Shown: positions 38,654 through 51,131, counted from the first letter of the stretch. The stretch is 64,000 nucleotides of DNA from Blochmannia endosymbiont of Camponotus sp. C-003 (GCF_023585685.1 NZ_CP097764.1:248001-312000), one strand, 5' to 3'. A program made the numbers and translations. The notes: generated by a model from the letters alone, not told the origin.

Positions 38654-39054
38654 CTTATCCTCCTGTAATAAGAGTTTCTAATTAGTATATATGTATCTAC
38701 CAATATGATCTACATTGATCAACATCAGTCACTGATGTTGATCAATGTAGATCATGATATTAAAAACAAAAATTTGTTTTTAATTACTAAAACAATTTAT
38801 TAGTTAAAAAATTTCATAGATGTATTATTTGTAATAATTAATAATATGCATGTAATTAATATTATTAAAATTAATATTTCTTAAAGTATAATAAATCAGA
38901 TAATAATGTGCATTATTTCAATCATATGTAGTATATAATATTTTTTACAATCAAAACCTATATATCAACCAATATTTTGATTATTTGATATAATAAATAA
39001 CATTATTGATTTTTTAATTACTTAATATTAATACACATGAAACATATAATTAGG
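38654..39054. other. Spacer between tldD and pmbA
   Basis: The 401-base spacer holds the pmbA ribosome-binding site, the 51-bp palindrome at 38705-38755 and AT-rich sequence. No gene is visible. Confidence 0.6.
38705..38755. repeat. 51-bp perfect palindrome upstream of pmbA
   Basis: Arms 38705-38729 and 38731-38755 are exact reverse complements around a single C at 38730. Each arm contains two near-identical ten-base units (TGATCTACAT and TGATCAACAT). It starts 52 bases upstream of the pmbA ATG. In RNA it would fold into a hairpin of about 24 pairs. No T-run follows on the pmbA strand, so it is not a standard terminator. Confidence 0.85.
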
Positions 39055-40545
39055 TTAATTAGTACCTCCAACAGTGATATTATTTAATTTTATTGTTGGT
39101 TGGCCAACGCTAACTGGTATGTTTTGTCCGTTTTTTATACATGTACCTATTCCTGTATCTAACGATAGATCGTTACCAACCATAGAGACACTTTTCATGA
39201 TTTCGATACTTGATCCTATCAACGTAGCTCCTTTTATAGATTTGGTGATACGACCTTTTTCTATTAGGAAAGCTTCAGATGCAGAAAAAACAAATTTGCC
39301 CGATGTAATGTCTACTTGGCCGCCACTAAAGTTTGCAGCATATACTCCGTAATCTACACTGTCGATAATTTCTTCTGGGGTCGATTGCCCTGACAACATA
39401 TAAGTATTAGTCATGCGAGGCATAGGTAAAGCAGCGTAAGATTCTCGTCTACCGTTTCCTGTTGAAGTGCATCCCATTAGTTTCGCATTTAATTTATCTT
39501 GCATGTATCCTTTTAGGATACCATTTTGAATCAATATATTATATTGACCAGGAATTCCTTCGTCATCGATAGTTAATGATCCACGTGAGCCCTTCAATGT
39601 AGCATCATCTACTATTGTGCATAGTTCAGAAGCTACTATTTTTCCGATTTTGTTAGAAAATATAGAACTACCTCTTCTATTAAAATCTCCTTCTAAACCA
39701 TGCCCTACTGCTTCATGCAACAAAATACCAGGCCAACCCGACCCTAACACTACTGTCATAGTTCCTGCTGGAGCTTCTACAGCTTCAAGATTAGTTAAAC
39801 TCATTCTAACAGCATCTTTAGCCCAATAATCAGCTCGAATTTCTCCTTCTACAATAGTATCTAAAAAAAAATCATACCCAAATCGTCCACCACCACCACT
39901 TATTCCTTGTTCTCTTTTTCCATTTTTTTCCACTTGCACTAATATAGATAAACGTACTAATGGTCGAATATCTGCTGCTAAAATACCATCTGTAGCTGCT
40001 ATTAAAATCTGTTCATAAATACCTGATAAATTAGCATTAACTTTTTGAACTCTAGAATCAGTAGCGCGCGCTGTTTTATCTACTCTCATTAATAGTTCTA
40101 TTTTTTCTTCTTTAGATATATTAGACAATGGGTTCATGTAAGAATATGCAGTGGAATAGGAATACTGTTGAGTAGGACAAACGTATTTATGTTTCTTTAA
40201 GTCAACAATAGTATTATTATTATTATTGTTGCGGCGATGTTCGCTTGTAATGCTGGTAGCAGCTTTCATGCTACGTATTAGTGCATCTAGAGTTAATTGA
40301 TCTGTGTAAGCAAATCCAGTTTGTTCTCCTATGATTACTCGCACACCAGCACCTTGATCGATAGTGTAGGATCCAGATTTAATAATGCTATCTTCAAGAG
40401 TCCATGTTTCATGCAAACATGATTGAAAATACAGATCTGAGTAGTCTATTTGAAATTTTTCTGTCATGTCTAACAAATATAAAAGATCATTATGTTGTAA
40501 TTTATTAGGAGTGAGTAGTCTTTCAGTAACAAAATTTAAGCTCAT
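39055..40545 (-). CDS. tldD: Metalloprotease subunit TldD
   Basis: TldD carries the active site of the TldD/TldE protease; the zinc motif HEAVGH lies in [13 protein letters not shown]. The 496-residue protein is 15 residues longer than E. coli TldD (481). Part of the difference is an Asn-rich insertion ([12 protein letters not shown]) encoded by an AAT-type trinucleotide repeat near 40220. Other conserved parts are [24 protein letters not shown] and [12 protein letters not shown]. It follows mreD on the same strand with a 520-base gap. Confidence 0.95.
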   Translation of the reverse strand: MSLNFVTERLLTPNKLQHNDLLYLLDMTEKFQIDYSDLYFQSCLHETWTLEDSIIKSGSYTIDQGAGVRVIIGEQTGFAYTDQLTLDALIRSMKAATSITSEHRRNNNNNNTIVDLKKHKYVCPTQQYSYSTAYSYMNPLSNISKEEKIELLMRVDKTARATDSRVQKVNANLSGIYEQILIAATDGILAADIRPLVRLSILVQVEKNGKREQGISGGGGRFGYDFFLDTIVEGEIRADYWAKDAVRMSLTNLEAVEAPAGTMTVVLGSGWPGILLHEAVGHGLEGDFNRRGSSIFSNKIGKIVASELCTIVDDATLKGSRGSLTIDDEGIPGQYNILIQNGILKGYMQDKLNAKLMGCTSTGNGRRESYAALPMPRMTNTYMLSGQSTPEEIIDSVDYGVYAANFSGGQVDITSGKFVFSASEAFLIEKGRITKSIKGATLIGSSIEIMKSVSMVGNDLSLDTGIGTCIKNGQNIPVSVGQPTIKLNNITVGGTN

Positions 40546-41065
40546 ATAACCTCTATTTAAAATATAATAATTAGTATATTTGACTAAATGGAAAGAATTT
40601 TTTAAATATTTGTTTTTAACAATTTTTATATATTTTATTTTAAAATGTTTTACTGAGTATTGGTTAAATGTGTAGTATACTCGTTCTTATTTCGGTTTAA
40701 AACCCTTTTATCTCATTGATAACATATTATATGTATAATATGCTTATTATGAATTAAATAGTTTAGTAATTATTATTACTTTTTATATATATGTATACAC
40801 AGAGTGATTAATTTTATTGATGAAATAATTCTTATAACTCATTAAATTAATTAAATATGTATTTTGCTTTAATGATGTTCTTCTTCATGTGAAAAATACG
40901 ATTATTCAATTTTTGTTTAATATTTTCATGACATTCCTGAAACAGTGTTGTTAACAATGATTTCAATTTTTTATAAGTTTATGTAAATATATTTATTCAA
41001 TAAAAATAATTATTTAATATTAAAATTATTACTATTAGTATTTTTTAAAAATCATCAATTGTTGA
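40546..41065. other. Gene-free spacer between mreD and tldD
   Basis: This 520-base interval in E. coli holds yhdE, rng and yhdP. No coding match is visible. It contains a 20-bp palindrome (CATATTATA, TG, TATAATATG at 40723-40742). Confidence 0.6.
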
Positions 41066-41545
41066 TTAATTTCGGCGAATTTTGTGCATTAAAAAAACTA
41101 AAAATGGCCATGATCCACCATCTAATAGGCAGTTCCAAAATATTTCCGGTGCATACAAAACTTTGGTTATTAAAAATTTTATTAAAAATGTAATGCTTTG
41201 ATGAATAAAAGAAAGAAATATAATAATAAAAGTTTGTTGCCAGATAGGCATGTATCTAAAAAAATAAATGTTCCGGATTACCAAATAAGCAAGTATACTT
41301 AAAGATAAAGAGTGTATTCCTAAAGTAGATCCTAGTATGATATCAATTACTAATCCTAAAGTAAATCCAGTACCGATATTCACCTGATTTGGAAGTATTG
41401 TAATCCAACGAATTAACAGTATCATTGTCCAGGATGGATGTATATTCCACGTTCGAAGACAAAAGGGAATAATTTGTAAAATAATTGCAATGATAAAAGA
41501 ACTATATACTACCCACAATTTATAATTATTGTATTTATTGTGCAT
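41066..41545 (-). CDS. mreD: Rod shape-determining protein MreD
   Basis: MreD is a small inner-membrane protein of the elongation complex with MreB, MreC, RodA and PBP2. The 159 residues (E. coli 162) contain five or six hydrophobic segments, the conserved GFTLGLVIDIILGSTLGIHSL stretch and a typical C-terminus. It follows mreC after 77 bases. Confidence 0.93.
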   Translation of the reverse strand: MHNKYNNYKLWVVYSSFIIAIILQIIPFCLRTWNIHPSWTMILLIRWITILPNQVNIGTGFTLGLVIDIILGSTLGIHSLSLSILAYLVIRNIYFFRYMPIWQQTFIIIFLSFIHQSITFLIKFLITKVLYAPEIFWNCLLDGGSWPFLVFLMHKIRRN

Positions 41546-41622
41546 GTTTTTAAAGTTGTTTTTATTGCAAATATTATTATGTTAAATATAATAAATAATG
41601 TTTTAATATTAATTACATTAAT

Positions 41623-42438
41623 TTATTTCCAAAGTAGTATTGCATAACATAAAGATTGTAATTTAACTGTTGGATGTGCTTGAATGATGGTAGAGTCTTG
41701 TTCTGAATCTACTATTATATTAGATACTGTTGCTACTGGATATCCTTCTGGAAAACGACCATCTAATCCAGATGTTATCAAGATATCTCCAATACATACA
41801 TCTAAATATCCTGGATATTCTGCACGTAAATCTGCGCCATATCCACAACCCATTAAAATAAAACGCATATTATTTCGCTTTATTTGTACAGGTAAAGCAT
41901 GTTCAGGATCACAAATCAACATAACACGACTGCTAAGTGTATTAGTAGAAATTACTTGCCCTATGATTCCTGAATCAGTAATAACTGGTTGACCAATATA
42001 GATGTTATGATTCTTTCCTTGATTTATTATAACTTGATTGCCGTATAAATCTGCGTTAACAGAAATAATTCTAGTGATTATTTTTTGTTTATCATAACAC
42101 AAAGGAGAGTGAATTAATGCATGTAGCTTGTAATTTTCATCTTTATATTGATCCATCAACAATAATTCACTGTTTTTTAAACATAACTCCTGACGCAATG
42201 TATTATTTTCCAATATTAATTTGTCATATCCTGATAACAATTTTTTAGTATAATTGTATATATTATGCGACTTATCGCATAAGCAATAAAACAAATAAGT
42301 GGAATCTTCCATGTAACTTTTTAATTTTAGGAACATATTTAGTTTTTCATCGGAAATAATAATGATAACAGACATTATTATTGCAAAAAATAAACGTAAT
42401 TCTAAATAAGGAAATTTATTGCTTATAGCACTATACAT
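41623..42438 (-). CDS. mreC: Rod shape-determining protein MreC
   Basis: MreC is a bitopic periplasmic scaffold of the elongasome. At 271 residues it is about 95 shorter than E. coli MreC. The missing part is only the low-complexity proline-rich tail; the end QAHPTVKLQSLCYAILLW matches the last conserved segment. One N-terminal membrane helix (about residues 13-29), a coiled coil (NNTLRQELCLKNSELLLM) and the beta-domain with GQPVITDSGIIGQVI and TSGLDGRFPEGYPVA are present. No frameshift is implied. Confidence 0.94.
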   Translation of the reverse strand: MYSAISNKFPYLELRLFFAIIMSVIIIISDEKLNMFLKLKSYMEDSTYLFYCLCDKSHNIYNYTKKLLSGYDKLILENNTLRQELCLKNSELLLMDQYKDENYKLHALIHSPLCYDKQKIITRIISVNADLYGNQVIINQGKNHNIYIGQPVITDSGIIGQVISTNTLSSRVMLICDPEHALPVQIKRNNMRFILMGCGYGADLRAEYPGYLDVCIGDILITSGLDGRFPEGYPVATVSNIIVDSEQDSTIIQAHPTVKLQSLCYAILLWK

Positions 42439-42559
42439 GGAAGATACCTTAATCTTAATAAGACTAATTAATATATATCATTAAAAGTAATACATTTTAA
42501 TTTATGTGATTTTATTAATTTAAAATGTATAAATTTATTTATAGCGCTTTTAAAAAAAA

Positions 42560-44265
<1,706 letters not shown>

Positions 44266-44715
44266 ATGACAAATAAATGTCGTATTTTATTGATAAATGG
44301 GCCTAATTTAAATTTGTTAGGTATACGTGAACCACATATATATGGATATGAAACTTTATCTGATGTTGTAGCAAATTTATATAAGACTGCTGAATCGTTA
44401 GGTATTCAAATGGATCATTTTCAATCTAATGCAGAACATGAATTGATTGAATGTATACATAAAAATTACAAAAATACGGATTTTATCATAATTAACCCTG
44501 CAGCTTTTACTCATACCAGCATAGCGTTGCGAGATGCATTTTTATCTGTGAATATTGATTTCATAGAAATTCATCTTTCTAATATATATATCAGGGAAAA
44601 ATTTAGATATCGTTCATATTTGTCTGATATTGCGCTTGGTGTTATTTGTGGATTTGGGGTATACGGATATCATTGTGCTTTACATATGGCGCATAAATAT
44701 TTATCTAAAAATTAA
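44266..44715 (+). CDS. aroQ: Type II 3-dehydroquinate dehydratase
   Basis: AroQ dehydrates 3-dehydroquinate to 3-dehydroshikimate in the shikimate pathway, consistent with a symbiont that makes aromatic amino acids. ATG 44266 is chosen over TTG 44257 because it gives 149 residues aligned with type II enzymes. Motifs are [44 protein letters not shown] and EIHLSNIY. It precedes accB by 28 bases, as in many gammaproteobacteria. Confidence 0.95.
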   Translation: MTNKCRILLINGPNLNLLGIREPHIYGYETLSDVVANLYKTAESLGIQMDHFQSNAEHELIECIHKNYKNTDFIIINPAAFTHTSIALRDAFLSVNIDFIEIHLSNIYIREKFRYRSYLSDIALGVICGFGVYGYHCALHMAHKYLSKN

Positions 44716-44743
44716 TGAGTAACAAATACACATAGGTTTTGCT

Positions 44744-45196
44744 ATGGATATTCGCAAAATAAAAAAATTAATTACACTGATTGAAGAATCAAATATATCT
44801 AAATTAGAAATTTCAGAAGGAAATAAGATAGTGCGTATTACTCGTTCTACATCTACAACATCGTCCGATTCGGCTCTTTTGTCTACAAAAAAAGAGTCAG
44901 AAATACCAGTACGTATTCCAAGCGCAACAACACGTTATGAAAATGTTAAATTGATAAATAATGGACATGTTATACGTTCTCCAATGGTAGGTATTTTCTA
45001 TATTGCTTCTAGTTCAGATTCCAATCCATTTGTATCAATTGGTCAAATGGTTGAGGTCGGAGATACTGTGTGTATTATTGAAGCCATGAAAGTTATGAAT
45101 CAAATTCAATCAGATAAGTCAGGCATAGTCAAAGCAATTTTAATGGACAATGGTCAACCAGTTGAATTTAATGAGCCATTAGTTATTATCGAATAA
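44744..45196 (+). CDS. accB: Biotin carboxyl carrier protein
   Basis: AccB carries biotin in acetyl-CoA carboxylase. The 150-residue protein (E. coli 156) has the N-terminal domain ([22 protein letters not shown]), a Ser/Thr-rich linker and the biotinyl domain with EAMKVMNQI, in which the lysine is biotinylated; the residue after it is Val instead of the usual Met. accC starts 10 bases downstream. Confidence 0.96.
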   Translation: MDIRKIKKLITLIEESNISKLEISEGNKIVRITRSTSTTSSDSALLSTKKESEIPVRIPSATTRYENVKLINNGHVIRSPMVGIFYIASSSDSNPFVSIGQMVEVGDTVCIIEAMKVMNQIQSDKSGIVKAILMDNGQPVEFNEPLVIIE

Positions 45197-45206
45197 TGAG
45201 AATAAA

Positions 45207-46562
45207 ATGTTAGAAAAAATTGTCATTGCAAACCGAGGAGAAATAGCGTTACGTATTTTACGTGCATGTAAAGAATTAGGGATAAAAACAGTGGCTGTGT
45301 ATTCAACTATAGATCGTGATTTGAAACACGTGTTGTTGGCTGATGAAACTGTTTGCATAGGACCTCCTCCTGCAATACATAGTTATTTAAATATCCCGGC
45401 TATTATTTCAGCTGCAGAAATTACTGGATCATCAGGAATTCATCCTGGTTATGGGTTTTTGTCGGAAAATGCTGATTTTGCGGAACAAGTTGAACGTTCT
45501 GGTTTTGTTTTTATTGGGCCGCATTCAGAAACTATTCGTTTAATGGGAAATAAAATATCCGCTATAGCTATTATGAAAGAATCAGGAATAAAGTCTGTTC
45601 CAGGTTGGAATTATGAATTGAATAAGAACATAAATAATGAAATTTATAATTTTTCACATCAAAATTTACATATTGATTATCCAATTATCATAAAATCTGC
45701 TCATGGAGGAGGAGGACGCGGCATGTGTGTAGTTAAAAAAGAATCAGATTTACAAGATGCTATACGTATGATGCGATCAGAAGCAAAAAACACGTTTAAT
45801 AATGATACTATTTATGTAGAACAATACTTGAAAAATCCTAGGCATATAGAAATACAAGTTTTATCTGATGGAAAAGGCAATACAATCTATTTGACAGAAC
45901 GTGATTGTTCCGTACAAAGGAGATATCAAAAGATAGTAGAAGAAACTCCTGCGTTAGGTATTAGTTCTACAATGCGGCAACATATAGGAGAGAGTTGTAT
46001 AAAAGTTTGTTATAAAATTGGATATCGTGGAGTAGGTACATTTGAATTTTTGTATGAAAATAATGAATTCTTTTTTATTGAAATGAATACTCGTATTCAA
46101 GTGGAACATCCGATTACAGAAATGGTTACCGGGATAGATCTCGTTAGAGAGCAGTTGAAAATTGCTTCTGGATATACGTTAGATGTTACACAAGATGCAG
46201 TTAAATCTTCAGGACATTCTATAGAATGTCGTATTAATGCTGAAGATTCTCATAAATTTATACCTAGTTCGGGATGTATTACTAGGTTTCATGCTCCTGG
46301 GGGATTGGGTGTACGTTGGGAATCTCATATTTATGCTGGTTATTCAGTGCCTCCTTATTATGATGCAATGATAGGGAAATTAATTTGTTTTGGGGAAACA
46401 CGTGAGATAGCTATTGCTCGTATGAAAAATGCGTTGTCAGAATTAATTATTGACGGAATCAATACCAATATTGAGTTACAATTAAAAATTGTAACTGATG
46501 AGATGTTTCAGAAAGGTAACGAAATTAATATTCGTTATTTAGAAGATAAACTTAATATATAA
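45207..46562 (+). CDS. accC: Biotin carboxylase
   Basis: AccC carboxylates the biotin on AccB using ATP and bicarbonate. The 451-residue protein (E. coli 449) is an ATP-grasp enzyme with [14 protein letters not shown], the glycine-rich loop [33 protein letters not shown] and the catalytic [15 protein letters not shown]. It pairs with AccA at 51.3 kb; accD is not in the window. Confidence 0.97.
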   Translation: MLEKIVIANRGEIALRILRACKELGIKTVAVYSTIDRDLKHVLLADETVCIGPPPAIHSYLNIPAIISAAEITGSSGIHPGYGFLSENADFAEQVERSGFVFIGPHSETIRLMGNKISAIAIMKESGIKSVPGWNYELNKNINNEIYNFSHQNLHIDYPIIIKSAHGGGGRGMCVVKKESDLQDAIRMMRSEAKNTFNNDTIYVEQYLKNPRHIEIQVLSDGKGNTIYLTERDCSVQRRYQKIVEETPALGISSTMRQHIGESCIKVCYKIGYRGVGTFEFLYENNEFFFIEMNTRIQVEHPITEMVTGIDLVREQLKIASGYTLDVTQDAVKSSGHSIECRINAEDSHKFIPSSGCITRFHAPGGLGVRWESHIYAGYSVPPYYDAMIGKLICFGETREIAIARMKNALSELIIDGINTNIELQLKIVTDEMFQKGNEINIRYLEDKLNI

Positions 46563-46660
46563 ATAATTAGAAAAAAACATATATGGCTACATATGAAAAG
46601 GAGTCTTGTCTTTACTTAAAGAGATTAAAATATACCATTAGATCTTGAGATTATTAAATG

Positions 46661-46681
46661 TAATTTAATACTATTAAATTA
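46661..46681. terminator. Palindrome at the accC/gmhB convergent junction
   Basis: TAATTTAATA (46661-46670), C, TATTAAATTA (46672-46681) is a perfect 21-bp palindrome that includes the gmhB stop codon. It is AT-only and lacks a T-run, so a terminator role is weakly supported. Confidence 0.3.
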
Positions 46682-47290
46682 ATAAAATAAAACATAAAAA
46701 ATTAAAAAAGATATATATGTATATATTTTTGTATGGTTGTTTGTTTTTATTATATCTGGCAAGAACGCTAGACTTTCAATAATCCAGTTTGCTGTTGTTT
46801 TAGTTTTTTTTGTTATTTTTTTACCGCTAGATACTAGCACTTTAGTTCCAATACCTGCAAATTGACCTGCTAGCATATCATTTTCAGTATCTCCCACCAT
46901 ATAAGAAGCAGTCATGTTAATATTAAAACGTTTTTTTGCATCTAATAACATTCCCGGATTAGGTTTTCGACATAAACAAGATCGTTGGAATTTTTTCACT
47001 ATTCCCTGTGTATGGTGCGGACAAAAATAAATAGCATCTATATATACATGATGGTATGTCTCTAAATAAGAAATCATCCATTTTGTTAATAATAAAAAAT
47101 CATATTGAGTAAATAAACCTCGTGCTATTCCAGATTGATTAGTAACTATGATTAAAAAAAAATTCATTTCTTTCAAAGTTACCATTGCATCTATGACATT
47201 TTCAATGAAAAAAAAATTATCGATATTATACACGTAGTTTTTATCAATATTAATAGTACCATCTCGATCTATAAATATAGCATTATTCAC
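46679..47290 (-). CDS. gmhB: D-glycero-D-manno-heptose-1,7-bisphosphate 7-phosphatase
   Basis: GmhB is the HAD-family phosphatase in ADP-heptose synthesis for the LPS inner core. The 203-residue protein (E. coli 191) begins with GTG at 47290 and has the nucleophile motif FIDRDGTIN, VVTNQSGIARG, the zinc-binding YFCPHH and CLCRKPNPGM, and YMVGDTENDM. About 15 hydrophobic residues at the C-terminus (IYTYISFLIFYVLFY) have no counterpart in E. coli and look like read-through into AT-rich DNA. Confidence 0.94.
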   Translation of the reverse strand: MNNAIFIDRDGTINIDKNYVYNIDNFFFIENVIDAMVTLKEMNFFLIIVTNQSGIARGLFTQYDFLLLTKWMISYLETYHHVYIDAIYFCPHHTQGIVKKFQRSCLCRKPNPGMLLDAKKRFNINMTASYMVGDTENDMLAGQFAGIGTKVLVSSGKKITKKTKTTANWIIESLAFLPDIIKTNNHTKIYTYISFLIFYVLFY

Positions 47291-47654
47291 GATTAGCCTT
47301 GTATTTATTATTATAATTACGAATGTTTATTTTGTTAAACAATGTTACAACAAAAATTAATATTATATAATAACATATAATTATTAAATTTTGTTTTAAT
47401 TGTAAAACAGCATTGTTGTAAAATGTATTATTATCAGATTATCAACATTTTCTATAAAGTAGGAAAATGTTATTAAATGGTTATATACTGATATATAAGC
47501 CTATATTAGAGTATAGAATTGTATTCTTTTAAAGAAATACTAAATGTGTATTTATATAATAGTATATATTAAATCAAAAAATTTAATTCTTAAATAATAA
47601 ATATATTTATTAAAAGGGCGATTATTATTTTATATCACTTATCAGGTGAAAATA
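47291..47654. other. Divergent spacer between gmhB and proS
   Basis: A 364-base AT-rich interval. One short hairpin (GTTTTA, ATTG, TAAAAC at 47393-47408) and the proS ribosome-binding site AGGTGA are visible. In E. coli these two genes are separated by other genes. Confidence 0.55.
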
Positions 47655-49400
47655 ATGCGTACTAGTCAATATTTATTAGCTACTCTTAAAGAGATACCTA
47701 AAAATTGTACAACGATTAGTCATCAACTAATGTTACGAGCTGGCTTAATTCGTCAAGTGTCATCTGGTCTTTATACCTGGTTGCCTACTGGATTACGAGT
47801 ATTGAGAAAAATAGAAAATATTATTCGAGAAGAAATGAGTAAAATTGGTGCTATTGAAATAGCTATGCCGATAGTTCAACCTGCGAGATTATGGAAAAAA
47901 AGCGGTCGTTGGACAAAATATGGTACAGAACTATTGCGTTTTAAAAATCGTAACAATCAGGAATTTGTACTAGGACCGACTCATGAAGAAGTGGTGTCAG
48001 AAATTATTTGTAAAAAAACGATGTTGTATAAACAGTCTCCATTAATTGTGTATCAAATTCATACTAAATATCGTGATGAAGCACGTCCTCGATCTGGAGT
48101 AATGCGTGCTAGAGAATTCATTATGAAAGATGGATATTCTTTTCATTTCAATCAGAAATCTCTTCAAAATACATATAACAATATGTATCAAACATATCAC
48201 ACTATTTTTAATCGTATTGGACTAAATTTTTGTGTTGTTCAAGCTGATCCTGGTAGAATTGGAGGGGTATTGTCTCATGAGTTTCAAGCATATTCTGAAA
48301 ATGGTGAAGATACTATCGCAACTCCTATGATACCTGATAATGATTTAATTGATTTTCAGTTATTGAATGATGTGATTTCTATTAAAATGCAACCAAAAAT
48401 GGCTACAGAAACAATGCGTTTAGTAGCAGCTCCTCATATTAAATCTATAGAAGAACTAATTAATCAATTTAATTTGTCTATACATCAAGTTGTGAAAACA
48501 ATAATTGTACGCTCTAAAAATAAACATATCAATGATAATCATTCTTTATTAGGATTGGTAATTCGGGCTGATCATCAGATTAGTTTAAAGAAAATTTCGA
48601 TGATTCCACAAGTACACACTCCGTTATCTTGTATAGATCCAAAAGAGATGCATACAATTACTGGAGCACAACCCAATTTATTAGGACCTATTAATTTATC
48701 TATACCATTAATTGTGGATTATAATGTAGCAACAATGAACGATTTCGTAGCTGGATCTAATATGAGCGGTAAATATTTTTTTGGAGTTAATTGGAATCGC
48801 GATATACCGCTTTTAAAAGTAGCAGATTTAAGTGAGGTATTACATCATAATTTATATACTAATAAAAAAAATATTTTATCCATTCATAATTGTATTGAAA
48901 TAGGGCACATATTTCAATTAGGACAAAAATACTTAAGCTTAAACACTAATCATATAAAAAAAAATAATGAACATAAACATAATTTTCCGATGGAAATGGG
49001 GTGTTATGGTATAGGAATTACTCGTATTGTTGCCGTAATTATTGAACAAAATTACGATAACAATGGTATTTTATGGCCTGATGTAATCGCTCCATTTAAA
49101 TTAGCTATTGTACCAATTGATATGTATCGTTCCGTCAATGTAAGAAGTATTGCAGAAAAAATTTACCAACAACTTCTATCTGTTATAGGAATAGATATAT
49201 TAATTGATGATCGTAAAGAATATCCAGGCACAATGTTTGCTGATATAGATTTGATAGGAATACCACATGTTTTAATTATTAGTGATCGTAGTTTAGCTAA
49301 TCAAGAGGTGGAATATAAATATCGTAAAAAAAATGAAATAAAAAAAATTAAACTTGAAATATTAATGCGATATTTAGTTGAAAAAATTGTTTCTTCATGA
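47655..49400 (+). CDS. proS: Prolyl-tRNA synthetase
   Basis: ProRS charges tRNA-Pro. Start ATG 47655 (MRTSQYLLATLKE) aligns with E. coli, with AGGTGA five bases upstream; GTG 47646 would add three residues. The 581-residue protein has class II motifs (RAGLIRQVSSGLYTWLP, YRDEARPRSGVMRAREFIMKD, MGCYGIGITR) and the inserted YbaK-like editing domain. In that domain the lysine of VVKTIIV is kept, but the GxxxP loop reads NLLGP (Asn341 replacing the glycine), so editing of mischarged alanine may be weakened. Confidence 0.96.
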   Translation: MRTSQYLLATLKEIPKNCTTISHQLMLRAGLIRQVSSGLYTWLPTGLRVLRKIENIIREEMSKIGAIEIAMPIVQPARLWKKSGRWTKYGTELLRFKNRNNQEFVLGPTHEEVVSEIICKKTMLYKQSPLIVYQIHTKYRDEARPRSGVMRAREFIMKDGYSFHFNQKSLQNTYNNMYQTYHTIFNRIGLNFCVVQADPGRIGGVLSHEFQAYSENGEDTIATPMIPDNDLIDFQLLNDVISIKMQPKMATETMRLVAAPHIKSIEELINQFNLSIHQVVKTIIVRSKNKHINDNHSLLGLVIRADHQISLKKISMIPQVHTPLSCIDPKEMHTITGAQPNLLGPINLSIPLIVDYNVATMNDFVAGSNMSGKYFFGVNWNRDIPLLKVADLSEVLHHNLYTNKKNILSIHNCIEIGHIFQLGQKYLSLNTNHIKKNNEHKHNFPMEMGCYGIGITRIVAVIIEQNYDNNGILWPDVIAPFKLAIVPIDMYRSVNVRSIAEKIYQQLLSVIGIDILIDDRKEYPGTMFADIDLIGIPHVLIISDRSLANQEVEYKYRKKNEIKKIKLEILMRYLVEKIVSS

Positions 49401-49598
49401 AGTTTTTAATTAATTTTAATTGAAAAGAGCGTTGATTTTAAGGTTAAAAATTTTAATTATATTTAATATATATATATTGCGATATGATTGTTTTGATTGG
49501 AATTCTATTGAATTGTTCTTCCTATTGATACAATAAAAATTTTATTTTTATAGTTTTGAAGTTAATTATTTTTATTTAACTAATAAAAATGAAGAGCA

Positions 49599-51131
49599 TT
49601 ATTCTAAATGATAACGAACGCTGTTTTTAAAAATTTTATGAAATAAAATGTTTTGTAACCAAGATATTTTCCATAATATGGTTGTTTTATTTGTAATTTT
49701 ACCATTTTGAGTAATGAATACTCCTATAGCAGTAATTAACGTTTTATTATAAAAAAGTAAAGGAATACGGCTTCTCAGCCACGGAGGTACACCTAATTCT
49801 TGCCAAATTTTTTTTAAATGTCGACCATGATTTCTTCCCAAAATATATAATAATCCATCTATATTTCCAAACATAATTGATATTTTTTCATCAGATTTTG
49901 GGGCCCGAACAAAACAATGTGTTAATACTTTTTTATATTTTTCAGAAAAATTATAAGACATATTTAATGAAAAATTTATGTTTAGATGTGTGTTGAATGA
50001 ATTTTTAGATAAACATTCGTTGATACTTAATGGTTGATATATCAACTTACCTAAGTTATACGGTAGTATAAATGCATTATACATGATATTCCACGATAAT
50101 TTAATTTTATTTAAAGAACATTTCATATTTACAGGTAAAATATACAATTTTTCACGGAAACGACGACATAGGCATTTATCTAATTGTAGTATTGGAGTGG
50201 CATCTCGACGGCTTAGTACTACTTCTTTCCAAATACGATTTACAAGTTGATAGGAAGGCATCTTTATAGAAAAATTTAATAACCAACGGCGCAGTAATGC
50301 TTGTCTTTTTGGTATGCTGCATTGGAATAGTGGACTAAATAGTAAAGAACCGTCTGATTCATCAATTAGTTTTTTCAAAGATTCTGATAACAATTCATTT
50401 AACAAACTTTCTTGATCTTTACACAGTTGAGCGGTACGCGCAACTACTTGATTGAAATGAGGCCAACGCTGATATATTGATGGTAAAATTTTTATGCGTA
50501 AAAAGTTACGATCAAAACGTGTATCTGAATTCGTGTCGTCTTCTATCCAGTCAAGTTTTTTATTATAGGCATATATCTCTAATTGTTCGCGAGAGCAATC
50601 TAATAATGGCCTCAACAACCTGTATTTATTAGCATACAACGTATTTTTACTCATTCCAGATAGTCCAGATGGGCCACTTCCTCTTTTTAATGCAAGGAGT
50701 AAACTTTCCGCTTGATCGTTCATGTGATGCGCGGTCAAAAGTATTTCTTTTGAATCTAAATGATCATATAATTTCTTATAACGAAGATTGCGTGCTAATG
50801 CTTCTGTGTTACGTCGTTTATTTTCTGAGTTATAACAATTAATATGAATTACCGAGAAAGGTATACCTCGCGTTTTACATTGATCGGAACAATGACTAGC
50901 CCATTTATCTGCATCATTACTGATGCCATGATTTACATAAATTGCGCGTAAAATAAATGGAGATGATGTGAAATGATCGATTCTATTTCTTAATTTTGTT
51001 AAGATATCTAAAAGTACTGTAGAATCTAATCCCCCACTATAAGACAACAACAATTTTTTATATCCAAGAATACAATGTGTTACAGTACGATATAAATTCC
51101 AATTTTCTGACGATGTGTTGATTGCAATCAT
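49599..51131 (-). CDS. tilS: tRNA(Ile)-lysidine synthase
   Basis: TilS modifies C34 of the CAU-anticodon tRNA-Ile to lysidine so that AUA is read as isoleucine. The 510-residue protein is well above the E. coli 432; extra residues lie mainly in the linker before the C-terminal domain and at the end. The PP-loop SGGLDSTVLLD is near residue 34, followed by LTAHHMNDQAESLLLALKRG and, at the C-terminus, ILGRNHGRHLKKIWQELGVP, nearly identical to E. coli. AUA is frequent in this AT-rich coding DNA, so the gene should be essential. Confidence 0.95.
   Translation of the reverse strand: MIAINTSSENWNLYRTVTHCILGYKKLLLSYSGGLDSTVLLDILTKLRNRIDHFTSSPFILRAIYVNHGISNDADKWASHCSDQCKTRGIPFSVIHINCYNSENKRRNTEALARNLRYKKLYDHLDSKEILLTAHHMNDQAESLLLALKRGSGPSGLSGMSKNTLYANKYRLLRPLLDCSREQLEIYAYNKKLDWIEDDTNSDTRFDRNFLRIKILPSIYQRWPHFNQVVARTAQLCKDQESLLNELLSESLKKLIDESDGSLLFSPLFQCSIPKRQALLRRWLLNFSIKMPSYQLVNRIWKEVVLSRRDATPILQLDKCLCRRFREKLYILPVNMKCSLNKIKLSWNIMYNAFILPYNLGKLIYQPLSINECLSKNSFNTHLNINFSLNMSYNFSEKYKKVLTHCFVRAPKSDEKISIMFGNIDGLLYILGRNHGRHLKKIWQELGVPPWLRSRIPLLFYNKTLITAIGVFITQNGKITNKTTILWKISWLQNILFHKIFKNSVRYHLE

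Noticed and set aside
41623..42438. mreC as a truncated pseudogene
   Set aside because: Only the variable proline-rich tail of E. coli MreC is missing; all conserved domains and the natural end are present.
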